From contig JAFCMP010000512.1 in NCBI GenBank assembly GCA_017506865.1, positions 434,001-498,000 of the forward strand: a DNA stretch of 64,000 nt, written 5' to 3'. This document shows positions 23,893-35,371 of this stretch, one piece after another. The translations under genes and the position numbers were made by a program. A model generated the notes under the pieces. That model made no database searches and was not told where the DNA came from. It saw only the letters and a list, made by a program, of their open reading frames with translations. Every line of letters starts with the position of its first letter. Positions within the stretch are counted from its first letter, which is position 1. Source of the stretch: Tribonema minus (taxonomy: Eukaryota; Sar; Xanthophyceae; Tribonematales; Tribonemataceae).

Positions 23893-24622
23893 GGTCCTGT
23901 AGTTTCTGCTGTACACACATGCACCTGCTGCAGCCGTTCGTTGGTCGGCGCCAATGTCAGGTGCTGGCTCGTTCTTTCAGTGCGTGTTTTACCGTATGTT
24001 TGGCATGCCATCAGCGTGGCGATTTCCCGCCAGAAGCGACAGAGTGAGTGATGCCTTCATACTGAGCACCTCTCTGGTACCACCATTGCCACAGGTTGAC
24101 ATGGTGCATTCAGATGGGCAAGTTTACATGCTATTATTTTGTCAAAGTAGGCCATTGTTCGTGTCGATTGTGCTATGTTGTTTTGTACTGCTGTTGCATG
24201 CTCTTCTGAGCTTGTGGTCGTCAACAGAACAAATATCGTCAGTACGCTTTGTGATGTACATGCGAGTATGTCTGACTGAGGACTGAGCTCATTCTGCCAA
24301 AACACTTGCTGCATGCAAGGGGGGGCTGGAGCATGACTGAGAGCCCATCCACGCGTCCGCCCATCCCGAGCATCCGAGCGTTCTGAGGCCATCCACGTGG
24401 CTAAAACTGCAGACAGAGGTACTGTGCAGCGGACCTAGCGCACCTGCTCGCGCCTTCCTTCGGAATATTGTGTTGGCAGCTTTTCGAGGTGGGGTCCCGT
24501 GGAAGGGCTCGAGCTAGGAACTTCAACAGTATCGAGATTTTGAGCATCATCGCACGAAGTGAAGTTCAGGCGCTGTTTTGCTGACAAAGTTTTACTCGAC
24601 GAGGAGGTGGGCTACAAGCACC
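23893..24622. other. Intergenic region upstream of Derlin
   Basis: No gene is supported. Near the Derlin start are GAACTTCAACAG (about 24519) and GTGAAGTTCAGGC (about 24560), which match the recurrent TGAAGTT motif. They fall in the probable promoter or 5' UTR. Confidence 0.4.
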
Positions 24623-27600
24623 ATGCCGCCGCGAGGTCGCATTGGCGCTGTTGGTGCCGCCGGGTCACCAGAGGAATGGTTCAAGTCGCTTCCTCCGGTG
24701 TCGAAGGTCTTGATAACGAGCCTCGTGGGCAGCACTGTTCTGGTCATGCTGGGTGTAATTGACGCCTACAATCTGGCCCTGCTATGGTCCCCCTTGAGGC
24801 ACAAGTTCGAGATCTGGAGGCTGTATACCAATGCAGTCTTTCTGGGAGCACCCAGCTTTCCATTCCTCATGAACCTGATGATCTTCGGTCAATACAGCAT
24901 CCGTTATGAGAAGGATGCTTTCGACACGGGCGGTGGCGGTGGGAGCGCGGACTATGCGTGGATGCTGGCGTTTGGGATGGCGGTGCTGAGCGGGCTGAGC
25001 CTGGCGTTCTTTGTGGTGCCCTTCTTGTCCATCCCACTGATGTTCATGATCATCTACGTCTGGAGTCGTAAGGTGAGCAGTGCCATGACTACACGCCAAT
25101 TCAGCCGCAGCAAAGAGCCTGACCTCTTGTCATTGTGTTGAGCATGCTAGCCTGACAGTATGAAGCCACGCTGCGTGCTTGGCTTGATCACAACCGTAGC
25201 CACTGCGCTGTTTAGAATGTCGTCAACAACCGCCGGACTTGTACGCTTATACTACTGAGCAGGCTGCAAGCAGATCACATGTAGTTCCTAGAGAAGCAAC
25301 TGATTATGCCATTTTGCTACTTAATGGGCCATTGGCATATTGACAATCGGTACTGTTTGAAATAACGCCCTCTTAATAGACGCTTGAACACTGCGTTGCA
25401 AGTGTGAGACAACTCATTAGTCTTCAGTACATGATCGCATCAATCTACTGGTTTTGCCCTCTTGTGGCAGAGTGGTGCTTTTGCAGCCGTATCCTGCAGC
25501 CACCACTGTGGGTATTCTTGGTAAAATGCCAATTTGAAGTTGATTTGACTGATGCAGCAGCACTCGAAGAGCCTTCAGATCACCAAAAACTTGACCAGGC
25601 TTGTCAGTGTCAGTGTCACCAGCATAGCAAGTTATTCCTCCGGGCACATTATCATGTAGCACTGGTTGCTATCTTGGCCTACTAGCGGTGTGGCGTATGC
25701 GACGGCCCGTCAGGTAGTGCCACTGCTGGTGGTTGGACTGCTGCCGTCATATGACATACACACCAGTCACTGCATGCTTACTCTGTGCTTACTCTTTTTC
25801 TTTAATCAAATCAAGTTTCTGTTGTTTGGCCTGAGTTTTCTGAGATTTTATGATGCGAGGTCCGAAATCAATCAATGCCTTGAACTTTGTGAAAGCTTGT
25901 TGGCCAGTGTGGCAAGAGACAGTTGCAAGCTGCTGCTCCTCAGACGCCTTGAAATCTTTGTTGAGGTTCGTTGGACTGAACAGATCACATTCGCATGACT
26001 TGGGCCAAAATGACATGGCTCAAACACTCTTGTGAAGTAATTGTTCCAGAAACCCGCCACTTTGCGTCGGCTTGAGCAGATCTGCACTGCGTGCAGTGCA
26101 TTGCGTACACTGAATGCAAGACTATTCTGAATTGAAGCTTCATTCCATGCACTATCCATGATGCATTTGAAAGCACAGTCTCATGAGAATCAAGATTGTT
26201 CATGAATGGAGGTCAAATTCGATCGGTCAGCAGGCAACAGCACAGGACTGTGCAACGTAAGCAGCCGGCGCCATCAGCGCCGCTGCACATGACGAGCACT
26301 TCCAGCACACACATTCAGGCGTACATTTATCCATACACATGTACATTCACACATACATTCAACAATGGCAGCGCATTATCATTGCAGGCACCAGCTCACA
26401 TCTCCGCACAATGGATGCCACAACCCACAGCGTGCAGCACTGCTCACTGCTCCGCGCACTCGGAGCACTGCTCATCCATCTGTGTATCCTTCACACATGA
26501 TGTTTCATTGGCAACCAGGTCTCACAATCCCCAGCCCGCAGCACTGCTCACCGATCTGTGCTGTGCATCCTCTACACATGGCGCATTTATTCGCGTTGTA
26601 AGCAGGTCCCAGACGTGCCGACGAGCTTCTGGGGCATCACGGTGCAGTCGGTGTACGTGCCGTGGGTGATGGTGGCGTTCAACCTGCTCACGGGCGCGAG
26701 CGCGTTCAATCCGCTGCTGGGAATTGGGGTGGGGCACCTGTACTACTTCCTGGTGGACGTTGTTCCGGACCAGTTTGGGAAGGACGTGCTCACCACGCCA
26801 GGTGAGGGCCACAGCGGACAACTGTGTACATACGCATCATACGCATTATATACATGTGTTGTTGACGAGCAAGTCAAGGTCATGGAATGCTTGATTGGTC
26901 GTAAGGTCTGTGAGTACTACAGGTTGTTTACCTCATATACTGGTGCCGTTACAATACGCACGTCGTGAGAGTATGGGACAGACTGCCTTAGTTGCCACGA
27001 TGGGTTGAAGTAAATGTATTGCCGTCGATGCATTGCACTTACGGCTGGACGTGACAACCCCAAGCTGCTGCTGCTTAGTTTTAGTCACTTTTGGGCGCAT
27101 CTTGAGGTTCACAACAAAGCGGTGCATACTATCAGCATATCTTGCTGGCGTGCTTGTTGCTATTCAAGCATAGTTCATAGATGAAACCACTGGATTCAAT
27201 AATCTCGCCAAGAACCCTTGATCGTGGCTGTGCGTACAGCAAGCTGCTTTTATCCTGTTTGGAAACAAGTCTTGTACTCGCTTTTCCTCACTTGTACATC
27301 TGCTGCAGGCACGTTCAAATTTGTGACAGAGCACCAATCATAGAGTTACTTGTCGACAGGCACGGTGCTCTGCAATGCCCAATTTGTTGCTGTCATCAGT
27401 GACTCATCACTGTGCTGTGCATTTGGCTTGGCTCATTCATAGCAAGTGACATGCAAGCCAGTGTCAGCCTTCTCACAGAACCTTAGCTCAGCAGCACAAC
27501 TTCAAGCCCACTACATACCCATGCATCACTCTTTGCTGCACGCCTCAGCCGTGTCATTACCGGTACCCGCATTCCTTGAACTACTTACATGAGTCTAACG

Positions 27601-27833
27601 ACCATGCTGTGCGCGCGTTGTGTGTGCACTGTCTCACGTCATGACGCATTCTGTCTGGCTGTCGCTCGCTATCTCATGCAGCGTTCCTGACAGACTTGTT
27701 TGGGTACGGCGGCCTGAATACGGGGGTACAGAGATTCCCTGCGCCAGGGCATGCTGCTCCTCCAAGGGGGTTTCCCAGGCCTGGTGGGGGGCATACGTGG
27801 GGGTCCGGGGGGCGCCCTCTGGGGACACAATGA
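24623..27833 (+). CDS. Derlin (rhomboid pseudoprotease of ER-associated degradation)
   Basis: Derlins form part of the retrotranslocation channel that moves misfolded proteins from the ER (or, in some algae, across plastid membranes) for degradation. Exons 24623-25072, 26606-26801 and 27682-27833 join in phase for 265 residues. Visible features are the WR motif (EIWRLYTNAVFLGAPSF), several hydrophobic segments (such as YAWMLAFGMAVLSGLSLAFF), and the block NPD-like VPDVPTSFWG. A GxxxG-type helix with GHLYYFLVDVVP follows. The C-terminal tail reads HTWGSGGRPLG, resembling the SHP box that binds the p97/Cdc48 ATPase. Catalytic rhomboid Ser/His residues are not present, as expected. The two introns are 1.5 and 0.9 kb. 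An N-terminal plastid-type presequence is not apparent, so an ER role is the simplest reading. Confidence 0.93.
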
Positions 27834-28247
27834 CATGCTGCTGTCGATATGCCTGTAAATAATGACTCTGGTCTACACTATAGTTGCAGCAACTGCTCTG
27901 TTGCAGAGCGGTTGTGTGTTGTTTTGCCTGCCTGCATCAGCTGGTGTTCTCATCGCTCCTGTATGCTGCAACACTCATGGAAGCTGAATGCCTCTTGGCC
28001 CAAGACAGTACGTGGATATGAAGTTGTACGCATGCAGCGCACACGTCACCTCAGGCATTTGTCTCGTCGTGCAGGTCATCCCACGACAAGCCCTTGTCGT
28101 TGGAGTCATCATCGGAAACCTCCACACCGCAGTGCATGGAGTGTGTGACATCAAGAGGCCAAACTTGATTGTTGCAACGGCGCTAGAGGCCACCTGAGTC
28201 TGAGCCAGCGTTGGTGTATGTACGCCTGTGGGGTGTGCAAATGATGG
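27834..28247. other. Unassigned spacer downstream of Derlin
   Basis: A plus-strand frame (27988-28197) is open after a good acceptor, but it encodes nothing I recognise. No exon chain is supported. Confidence 0.35.
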
Positions 28248-29095
28248 CTACTCCGCTTCTGCATTGGTTCTTGTGCCGCCATTATAGCTGGAGGTAGCGG
28301 AGCTGTAGCTGGCGGCGTCGTCGACTGACAGCATGATGTCTGTGTACTGGGCATGCTGCGCAGGGCATGCTGCGGTTCCAGCACATATTTTCACCACTCT
28401 AAGTAGACGACCCTTTAGCGCGGCGCGCTCGCCCAGGCACTGGGCACACACGAGAAGTGATGATGCGCGCATCGTGAGGAACTGGCCCCTGCGCTGCGCG
28501 TACCAGATGTCCAGCAATAGCCAATGCTGGCTAATCGCTGAGCCACTCCTGTCAAAGCCGCCGTGGCGCAACTGTCTCGTCATAGTAAGGGCGGCTAGAC
28601 CCTCTTTGGTCACAGAGCTTTTTCACAACATCCGCACCATGTCATAGCTGGCTCCTTGAACAAGTGCGCCACCCGTTGCTCACCCCCAGCACCTGGAACG
28701 CAAACAGTGCGGCGGAATACCGGTATAAGATCATCCCCCTCGCTTGCCGCCAGCCGCCACAGGCACGGGTATACGTCCTCGCAATCGTCGCAGGGTGTCA
28801 TTGGATTGTGTGCGCCCAGGTGTTGTCGATGCAACGCATCTCGGTACCTGTACGACAGGTGTTGTCGATGCAACGCATCTCGGTGTACGACATTAAATCT
28901 CGGTACCTGTACGACATAATGATAATTTAATGTCGTACAGGTACCGAGATGCGTTGCATCGACAACACCTGGGCGCACAATTGCCGTGCAGTCGCTGTGA
29001 TCCTTGCCATCGCCAGTGTCCGTGCCGTCGTTGATGTCATTATCGGACTGCCTCGCTGCCGTGGAAGGAGTGCTGCTGGCATCACGGCGTCGTAG
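28248..29095 (-). CDS. Hypothetical minus-strand gene (candidate exons)
   Basis: Two neighbouring minus frames have protein-like composition. One runs from about 29095 (after an acceptor ending TTGCAG) to 28610 with an acidic stretch (SDNDINDGTDTGDGKDH), then CDDCEDVYPCLWRLAASEGD and HLFKEPAMTWCGCCEKA. The other, 28613-28248, includes QHWLLLDIWYAQRRGQFLTM and a Cys-containing LLVCAQCLGERAALKG before a stop. They are in different frames and would need an intron or be separate. Repeated Cys pairs hint at a zinc-binding protein, but no family is recognised. The foldback repeat at 28809-28978 interrupts the first frame without introducing a stop. Low confidence. Confidence 0.3.
28809..28978. repeat. 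Foldback element with 48-bp perfect inverted arms
   Basis: The left arm 28809-28856 and right arm 28931-28978 are perfect inverted complements over 48 bp (starting GTGCGCCCAGGTGTTGTCGA). Between them is a second, shorter direct copy of the left-arm interior (from 28857) and the piece ATCTCGGTACCTGTACGACA (28898-28917), which is again complementary to the right arm. The right arm can therefore pair with two different upstream partners. No clear target-site duplication flanks it. Confidence 0.9.
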
Positions 29096-29217
29096 TCTGC
29101 AAGCCGCCGGCTGCTGGTGGTGGGGTGGAGGGCCGCTGCTCTCTTCTGCACCTTCTGGTCACGATTACCCACAACCTTAACTTCACCTCGGAAGTTCAGC
29201 CTCAGACGAGAGAGATC

Positions 29218-31417
29218 ATGGCGAAAGAGACTAAGAGACAGCGCCTCCTTAAGCTGCAAGCGAAGCAACGAGCAGCCGCTGCTGCTGTTGCGCTCGTGGG
29301 TGAGTTCGACTGTGCTTTTGCCTTGCCTCAAATCGCATGTTGCAGTTGGAGTGCCTCAGTCACTGGTGCTGCATGAAACAGTCACGTTGCTAGCTTGCAC
29401 TCGATGAGTGATCAGCTGCTGAGTGATCAGCTGCATAATGGTTCTGATATCGAAGACTGACCTCTGGTCTTGTTACAGCTAGGCGATGCCTGCCAGAGCC
29501 ACTGCACTTTGTAGCCCACCTCTCCTGTACAGGATGGTACACATAGACATATTGCTTGCCTATGCGACGAACTACCAGTGCATGCATATCAGCAAAACAA
29601 TTGCGCAATCAAGCTGATGGGGCGCCTGTAACAGTCTGTGGTACCTGCTTCCAGGCAGTACAGCTTGGTACAGAGCTGCCAGTAAGAAGGAGCCGAAACT
29701 GCGGCTCAAACTGAGCCTCCCTGCTATGTGTCTGCTGAGCTTGAGCCCTTGATGCACTCGCACTGCACACTCTTGCCGTCAGAGATCCCTTCACATCTCC
29801 CCCCTCCCCGCCCCCTTTCACCCACGCAGGAAAGCTCTCCCCCTCACTATGGCCAGCGGTCCTCTGCCACTTCGGCCCCGGGCGCTTCCTCCAAGCCGCA
29901 TCCGTCAACCGCGCCTCCTACGCGCACTACACCCTCCTCTACCCCAAGCTCACCAGCATGCGCGCGATGGCGTCCTCCTCGTCGCCCCTCGTGCAGTGGG
30001 CGTTTGCCAACGGCTGCCCGCGCTTCGGCCGCGCCCCCGCTTGGACGCGCACCTGGAGCAACGCCGAAACCGGGCGCTGGCGCAAGGCCAACAACAGCTG
30101 CCCGATAGACGCGGAGACAATAGCCGTATCGGGGAGTTTGGATGCGCTGCAGTGGGCGCGCGCCAACGGCTGCGCGTGGGACGAGAGAACCTGCAGCGGC
30201 GCGGCGGCGTTCGGGCACCTGCACGTGCTGCGGTGGGCGCGCGTGAACGGCTGCGCGTGGGACGAGCAGACGTGCCGCATGGTGCGTTAACGCTTTGGCT
30301 GACAGGCAAGGGGGGGAGTGGGGCTGCTGGCTGGCAGTGTGTCCGTACTTCAAGTGTGAACTTCAAGTGCGCACTGTGCCGCAGGCACGGGAAGGCCGCG
30401 AGAGGAGTTGTTGTGCTCGCACGCATGCGTTTTGGCATGCTGAGCGTGGGTCAGCCTGTGTGGAAGGGGTTGTCGCACACGCAACGTCCTATATACCACG
30501 TGCATGCCGCTGTTGACAGCAGCTGTTCACGTCATTTACAGTCATTTACTGAGGAGCTGCTGTGGTAGCATGTGCGATGACGCATGCGCGGGCACATGAC
30601 GGCGCACTGACCAGCAACCATGAGCAGCTATGCCCAGTTACTTGAAGACCCGTCCTTGAGAACAGCACTAGTGACCTAGTGGTGCCCGATAGATGCGCAG
30701 TAGTGGAAACTTGAGGTTGTGAGCGGAGCGTCACCCGGTGAGGGCTGCCAGCGCGCTTGCGAGCACGCATGGGTGGTTGACCTGACAGGGCGCCAAATGC
30801 CAGAAACTCACATGGCTGTGCACACGCAGACAAGCACACGCAAAAGCCACCTCATCTATCGGCCGTGGTTGCCGTACCTGGCCCTGCACGCGCATGCATA
30901 CACAGTCATCGCTGGTGGTGGACCCTCCCTCCAGCACGAAATTTCCCAACCTCTCACGTACACACACGCAATTCACCCATATGGTGGTGGACCTCAACCT
31001 AGCATGAAAATTTATCCCTCCCCCCCCCACTTACACATACATTCACCCACATCGCTCCACCTTGTCCCCCTCCCCCCCCCCTCCCCCCCCCCCCCCATCC
31101 TCCCGCGCCACCCCCCCAGGCGGCGCGCCACGGCCACCTCACCCTCCTCCAGTGGGCGCGCGCCAACCGCTGCCCCTGGGACCCCCAGACCTGCTCCGCG
31201 GCGGCGGAGGGCGGTCACATCGAGCTTCTCGCCTGGGCGCGCGCCGCAGGCTGCCCCTGGGACGCGCGCACGACGCAGCGCGCCGCTGCCGCCGGCAGTC
31301 TCGCGGCGCTGCGCTGGGCGCACGTCAAGCTGCCCGCTGGACGTCGCTGCGTGCCTGAGCGTTGCCATGGAGCCCGGCGTGCGCGAGTATCTGCTGGCGG
31401 CGTCGTCGTGCCAGTAG
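29218..31417 (+). CDS. Ankyrin-type repeat protein (protist LQWARANGC family)
   Basis: Exons 29218-29299, 29830-30281 and 31120 onward join in phase. The N-terminus is a basic, helical MAKETKRQRLLKLQAKQRAA followed by an F-box-like stretch (LSPSLWPAVLCHFGPGRFLQ). At least five degenerate ankyrin units follow, of the form LDALQWARANGCAWDERTCS, LHVLRWARVNGCAWDEQTC, LTLLQWARANRCPWDPQTCS, IELLAWARAAGCPWDARTT and LAALRWAH. This style is common in algae, oomycetes and giant viruses, where it mediates protein binding, often with F-boxes. After LAALRWAH (about 31325) the natural continuation SSCPLDVAACLSVAMEPGVR...CQ-stop lies in the +1 frame. So either a single-base indel (real or assembly) or a further junction is present here. 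The spliced frame itself stays open to 31806 as Gly/Arg-rich sequence. Functional target unknown. Confidence 0.8.
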
Positions 31418-31589
31418 TCGGCGTCGATGGCGGCGGCGGCGGCGACACGCGGGCGTGCGCGCGCCGCCGCGCGGACGCCACAGGGGGGCTGCGCGCTGGA
31501 CGTCGCTGCGTGTCTGAGCGTTGCCACGGAGCCCGGCGTGCGCGAATATTTGCTGGCGGCGGCGTCGTCATACCAGTAATTGGCGTTGA

Positions 31590-31620
<31 letters not shown>

Positions 31621-31655
31621 ACGCGGGTGCGCGAGCGCCGCCGCGCGGATGCGGC
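31330..31655 (+). repeat. Tandem duplication of the ankyrin gene's 3' end
   Basis: The segment 31330-31488 (end of the last ankyrin unit, stop codon and GC-rich downstream part) is repeated at 31489-31655. Both copies read LDVAACLSVA-x-EPGVREYLLA and end Gln-stop in the same relative frame. Most differences between the two are synonymous, one is an in-frame 3-base insertion, and the stop changed from TAG to TAA. Confidence 0.8.
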
Positions 31656-33162
31656 AGGGAGGCGGTGGTGCGCCCCCCCCCCCCCCCGTGCCGAGCACTG
31701 CTGCGTAGGGGGAGGGAGGGGGGGCGTGCCAGTGTTTTGCATCGAGCGCTGCTGCGTCGGGGGGCGAGGAGGGGGGGGGGAGCATTCTCGAAGTCCTGCT
31801 CTGTGAGCACTGTGAAGGGGGGGCGGGGCGCCAGGGAGCGCGGTGCATCTGGATAGTGCTGTCGAGGGAGGCATGTGCCAGAAGTTGCAGGCGCGTAACG
31901 CGTGCGACGACGCCATGCAGTTCTGAGCACTGCAACGACGACTAGTGCAAGCGGGGGCAGGGGGCGCCTCGAGCTGCGCTGACGTTATGCGGCCCTGCGC
32001 CGCGCACTGCCGTACTGACGTCCGGTGGCATGGCGCGTCGCGGCGGACCGACGTGCCTTGTCATGATACCGCTGTAGCTCGCGTGGCGCCGCGTCGTGCA
32101 GTGCGATGGCTCAGCACACTGGCGTGCGAGAAGAGCAAGTTGAAGTGATGATGTCAGCAGTGCTCAGGCTTGTGCTGTTGCCACACCGCGCGCCAGTGCA
32201 TCACAGACGCTGCACGGGGCTGCTCACTGTGGAGATTGCATGTGGGGCTACTGACACGGGGCACACATGTCAGGGGGCATGTGTCGTTGAGGGGGGGGGG
32301 GAGGTGGCTGGAGCACTGATGAGTCGTGTGACATTCATATGCGACGTTGTCGCCATGAGGGCGGCCATGCAGAGCGCAGTCCAGCTTGAAGTGCAGCGCT
32401 TGTGTCGTGTGAGTACACATAGGTGGGGCAGCACTTCAGAGACACCGGTCATGCGCCAAATCACAGTGGCGCTGTGCACATCACCGATGCCGTGCGCTAA
32501 CTCACAGTGTAGAGTGTAGAGTGGCGAGGCCTGAGGGCATTCGATCCGCCTCATCCTGTGTGTGTACCCATTATCACAAACTCCGTGCCATCAACAGCGG
32601 TCAAGATCAGAGAGACTCGTAGCTGCAGGCCTCATGGCAAACTGTCATTTGATTGTGGGCACCACATGCGAGGTTCTACCGTTGTAAGTTTGTGGAGCAA
32701 GCACCAAGGTTGTAAATGAAAGCGCAGCCATTGTCATGCTGCTACCATGTTGCATAATATGATCTTGGCAGCCGTCTTCACAGGGTCACAGGCTCTCATC
32801 TACTTAGTGCATGAGCAGCGGTATGTATGTATGTACACCTCCACTTGTCAACACAGCTCAGCATGTGCATCTGAAACTCAGAAGCGCGTGTCATGGAAGC
32901 TTGTCTGACAAGTGAAAGACATGATTGCCTGCAATTGACAGATTGCAACCAACAGCCACCCATTCCATACTTCAAGGTACATGTTTGCCGTCATAGCTTG
33001 CAGCACTTGTGAATATCATTTGTGAGGAGCCCGCCCTAATACTCGCTTTGCAGCATCAGTGCCAGATCGCCAGAGTGAACCAGCATTGCGAAGGCAATCA
33101 AGCCATGTCAGCAGGCACATCAACAGGGCAGACGATCTGACGTGGAACCTGTAAGGAACATG
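31656..33162. other. Intergenic stretch, GC-rich then ordinary
   Basis: The first part (to about 31950) has C- and G-runs and long shadow frames on both strands caused by composition. No supported gene follows up to the end of the BART-like gene. A plus frame at 32106-32519 is open but has no recognisable feature. Confidence 0.4.
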
Positions 33163-35199
33163 TCATTTTCTTCTTGAAGCCGCCTGTTGAGCGTGTGCCA
33201 CCATCATGGCATAGAATGCGTCGTACTCCATGCTGCACAGCAGTGCGTCGACAAACCAGTGGTGTTGGTGCTCTTCAAACAGCGCGCAGTACTTGTCGTC
33301 AAGCGCGTCCCTGCAGTCACTGCAATGATGACAACGGCATGATGAAGACAAACATGGAAGTGGTCAAAGAGGCATGGAAATGGGAACAGTGATGACCCGA
33401 GCTCAATGCATTTTGAGCAATGATGATATTAATGAATGATGCGCTATTGACAGATTTGCCTGGCTCGTGCATGACAGTCGAGCCTTGTATAAAGCAGTCG
33501 CGTAACCCGATGATGTGCTGTCAATCCATGTGTCATCATCTATTCCGGGTAGTTGCATACCCTGATGATCTCTCATTGTTTCTGGCAATCATCGATGCAC
33601 CACCTGATGTTCCGCACTCCATGTTGCATCGGGCGCTGCAGCATCACTGCAGAAGCACATCTTGAAAGACGTTATTATCGCCTTGCCCGCGTACAGGTCA
33701 CAGCTGAAGGTGGACACCAGTTGTGCACACCATGTTGTACTTTGGTGTGCTGTAAACGTGCAGACATTTCACAATGCAGCAGCGTCTATGCGCACCCAAT
33801 CTTTTGTTGCCGTGCGCTTGATTGATGCTCGTGTCAGTATGTGACCCGACTCGCTTCACACGAAGACTGCACAAGCACAATGTGAAGCGATGCTGCTTCC
33901 TGTTGTGCAAGGGCACATCTGGAAGGTTGCAGATGTATTGCAAACCTTCACATGCAGGCAGGCATCGGTGTCAGAACAGGCTGCCCACGAAGTCCTAATG
34001 AGGATCACTCTAGTTGCTGCAAAGAGAATGACGGAAAGTCCAGCAGCACAGAAAGGGCACAAGTGAAGAAGGCTGTGCACTCACTTTAGGAAGTCAGCGG
34101 TGGTGCAGCCCTCTTGCGCCACAAATGCGCTCAAGACGTCCTCAAAGAGACGCAAGTACTCCTGGCAGCAGAACAGAACAAGAGACAACAGATTACGAGT
34201 TCCAATAATAATACTGACATTGCTTCCTGCACGACATAGCATGGCGGTGCAACAGGGCAAGTGACACAAATAGAACAGTTGCGTTGCTGAACGCCAAGCA
34301 CCAGTAGCGCATCACTTCGGCAAGCCATGAAGAGTCCCATCATCCCTCAAGTTCAACCAACGTGAAGCAAATGGTGACTCGTGATGCCTTCAAGTTCGAT
34401 TGTAGTCGCAGTGCAGCGTGCGTTCCCGACCCCTATACATGCAACTCCTGCGTGCACCACCGCAGAACACCACGTACACGTCGATGCTCATGCCACTGTG
34501 GCCAACACTACGAATCTTGCATTCTCAGTACGAAATGTGACATTACCGATCAGCATGACTTACGTTCTCAGGTACACATACCTTGTGTAACACAGTGTAT
34601 TCCAGCTGAGGTAGCATCAGAAGCGCAAGCAGAATCGAGAGCAGCTGTGAGCGAAGTAGGCAGTCACAATGCTTGCTCAGGTCAGTGAACGATTGAGCAC
34701 ACGGGATCATCAAGGTACCAGCGTAGGCCAATGGTGTGACAAGGCATGTGATGTGCCCAACACTGCAGCTGCGTTGTCCACGAGGCTAACTGCAAACGCG
34801 TGCCGAGGCGTACCTTATGCTCGTGCTCGCCAGTCTTCCCCTCATCTGTCGCTGCTTCGGTGAATTCGTGAGCGTGATCACTGCATCGTCACGAACACGG
34901 CGTATCGACAAGGTGAGTCAAATGAGTCATGTTCTTGTTTATAAGATGTTGTGGCTACGAGCGCTCACAGCCTAAGCATGCTTGTAAAAATGCATCAGCA
35001 GTGGCCATCACTGACATGTGTGTACTCTATGGTGCTGCACGGCGCATCGCGGCAGCGTTGGTACGCACCTTGCGAAGCACTCCAGAGTTTCGCGCATTCG
35101 TCCCGACTTGTAGTATGCCACAGCACGCTCCAGCAGTCGCACCCTATGATCAGACTTCTGGTCACCGCTTTTGTCATAGTCGTCTCTCTCTGACGGCAT
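33163..35199 (-). CDS. Small helical protein with BART-like C-terminal half
   Basis: Five small exons join in phase: 35199-35069, 34880-34814, 34644-34582, 34161-34085 and 33310-33163, giving 161 residues. The N-terminal part (VRLLERAVAYYKSGRMRETL) resembles one TPR helix pair. The second half has alternating helices: LLSILLALLMLPQLEYTVL, EYLRLFEDVLSAFVAQEGCT, HHWFVDALLCS and EYDAFYAMMVAHAQQ. This pattern, with a small segment before F-x-x-MM near the C-terminus, is reminiscent of the BART domain of ARL2-binding proteins and cilia-associated relatives, which bind ARF-like GTPases. The exon chain is strongly supported by phase; the family assignment is tentative. It is head to head with NSE4, with 172 bp between start codons. 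Confidence 0.72.
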
Positions 35200-35371
35200 G
35201 GTGGGGTGAGCTTTCCTCCTCTCAGGCTGTCGTGATCTCCGGCAGTTCCATCGCCGGACACGCGGCGCGCGACTTTTCGCGCCAAGAAATCGGCCTGCTA
35301 GGACACCAGCTGGGGGATAAGGAGCTTACAGGCACCATTCCAGCTGATTCATTGACGGAGAACATACAGCT
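35200..35371. promoter_or_regulatory. Bidirectional promoter region with E2F-like site
   Basis: The 172 bp between the divergent BART-like and NSE4 genes contains TTTTCGCGCCAAGAAA at 35274-35289. This fits the E2F/DP consensus TTTSSCGC in both orientations (TTTTCGCG and, inverted, TTTCTTGGCGCG). NSE4 acts in chromosome maintenance, so cell-cycle control through E2F would make sense, but this is inference from a single site. Confidence 0.45.

Noticed and set aside
30719-31417. 232-codon plus frame as a single ORF
   Set aside because: Its first two thirds is intron and out-of-frame exon sequence. Only the last part (from about 31330) matches the ankyrin gene end.
31012-31935. 307-codon minus-strand frame opposite the ankyrin gene
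   Set aside because: Extreme GC and homopolymer runs keep most frames open here, and the plus strand carries the ankyrin repeats with correct splice phase.
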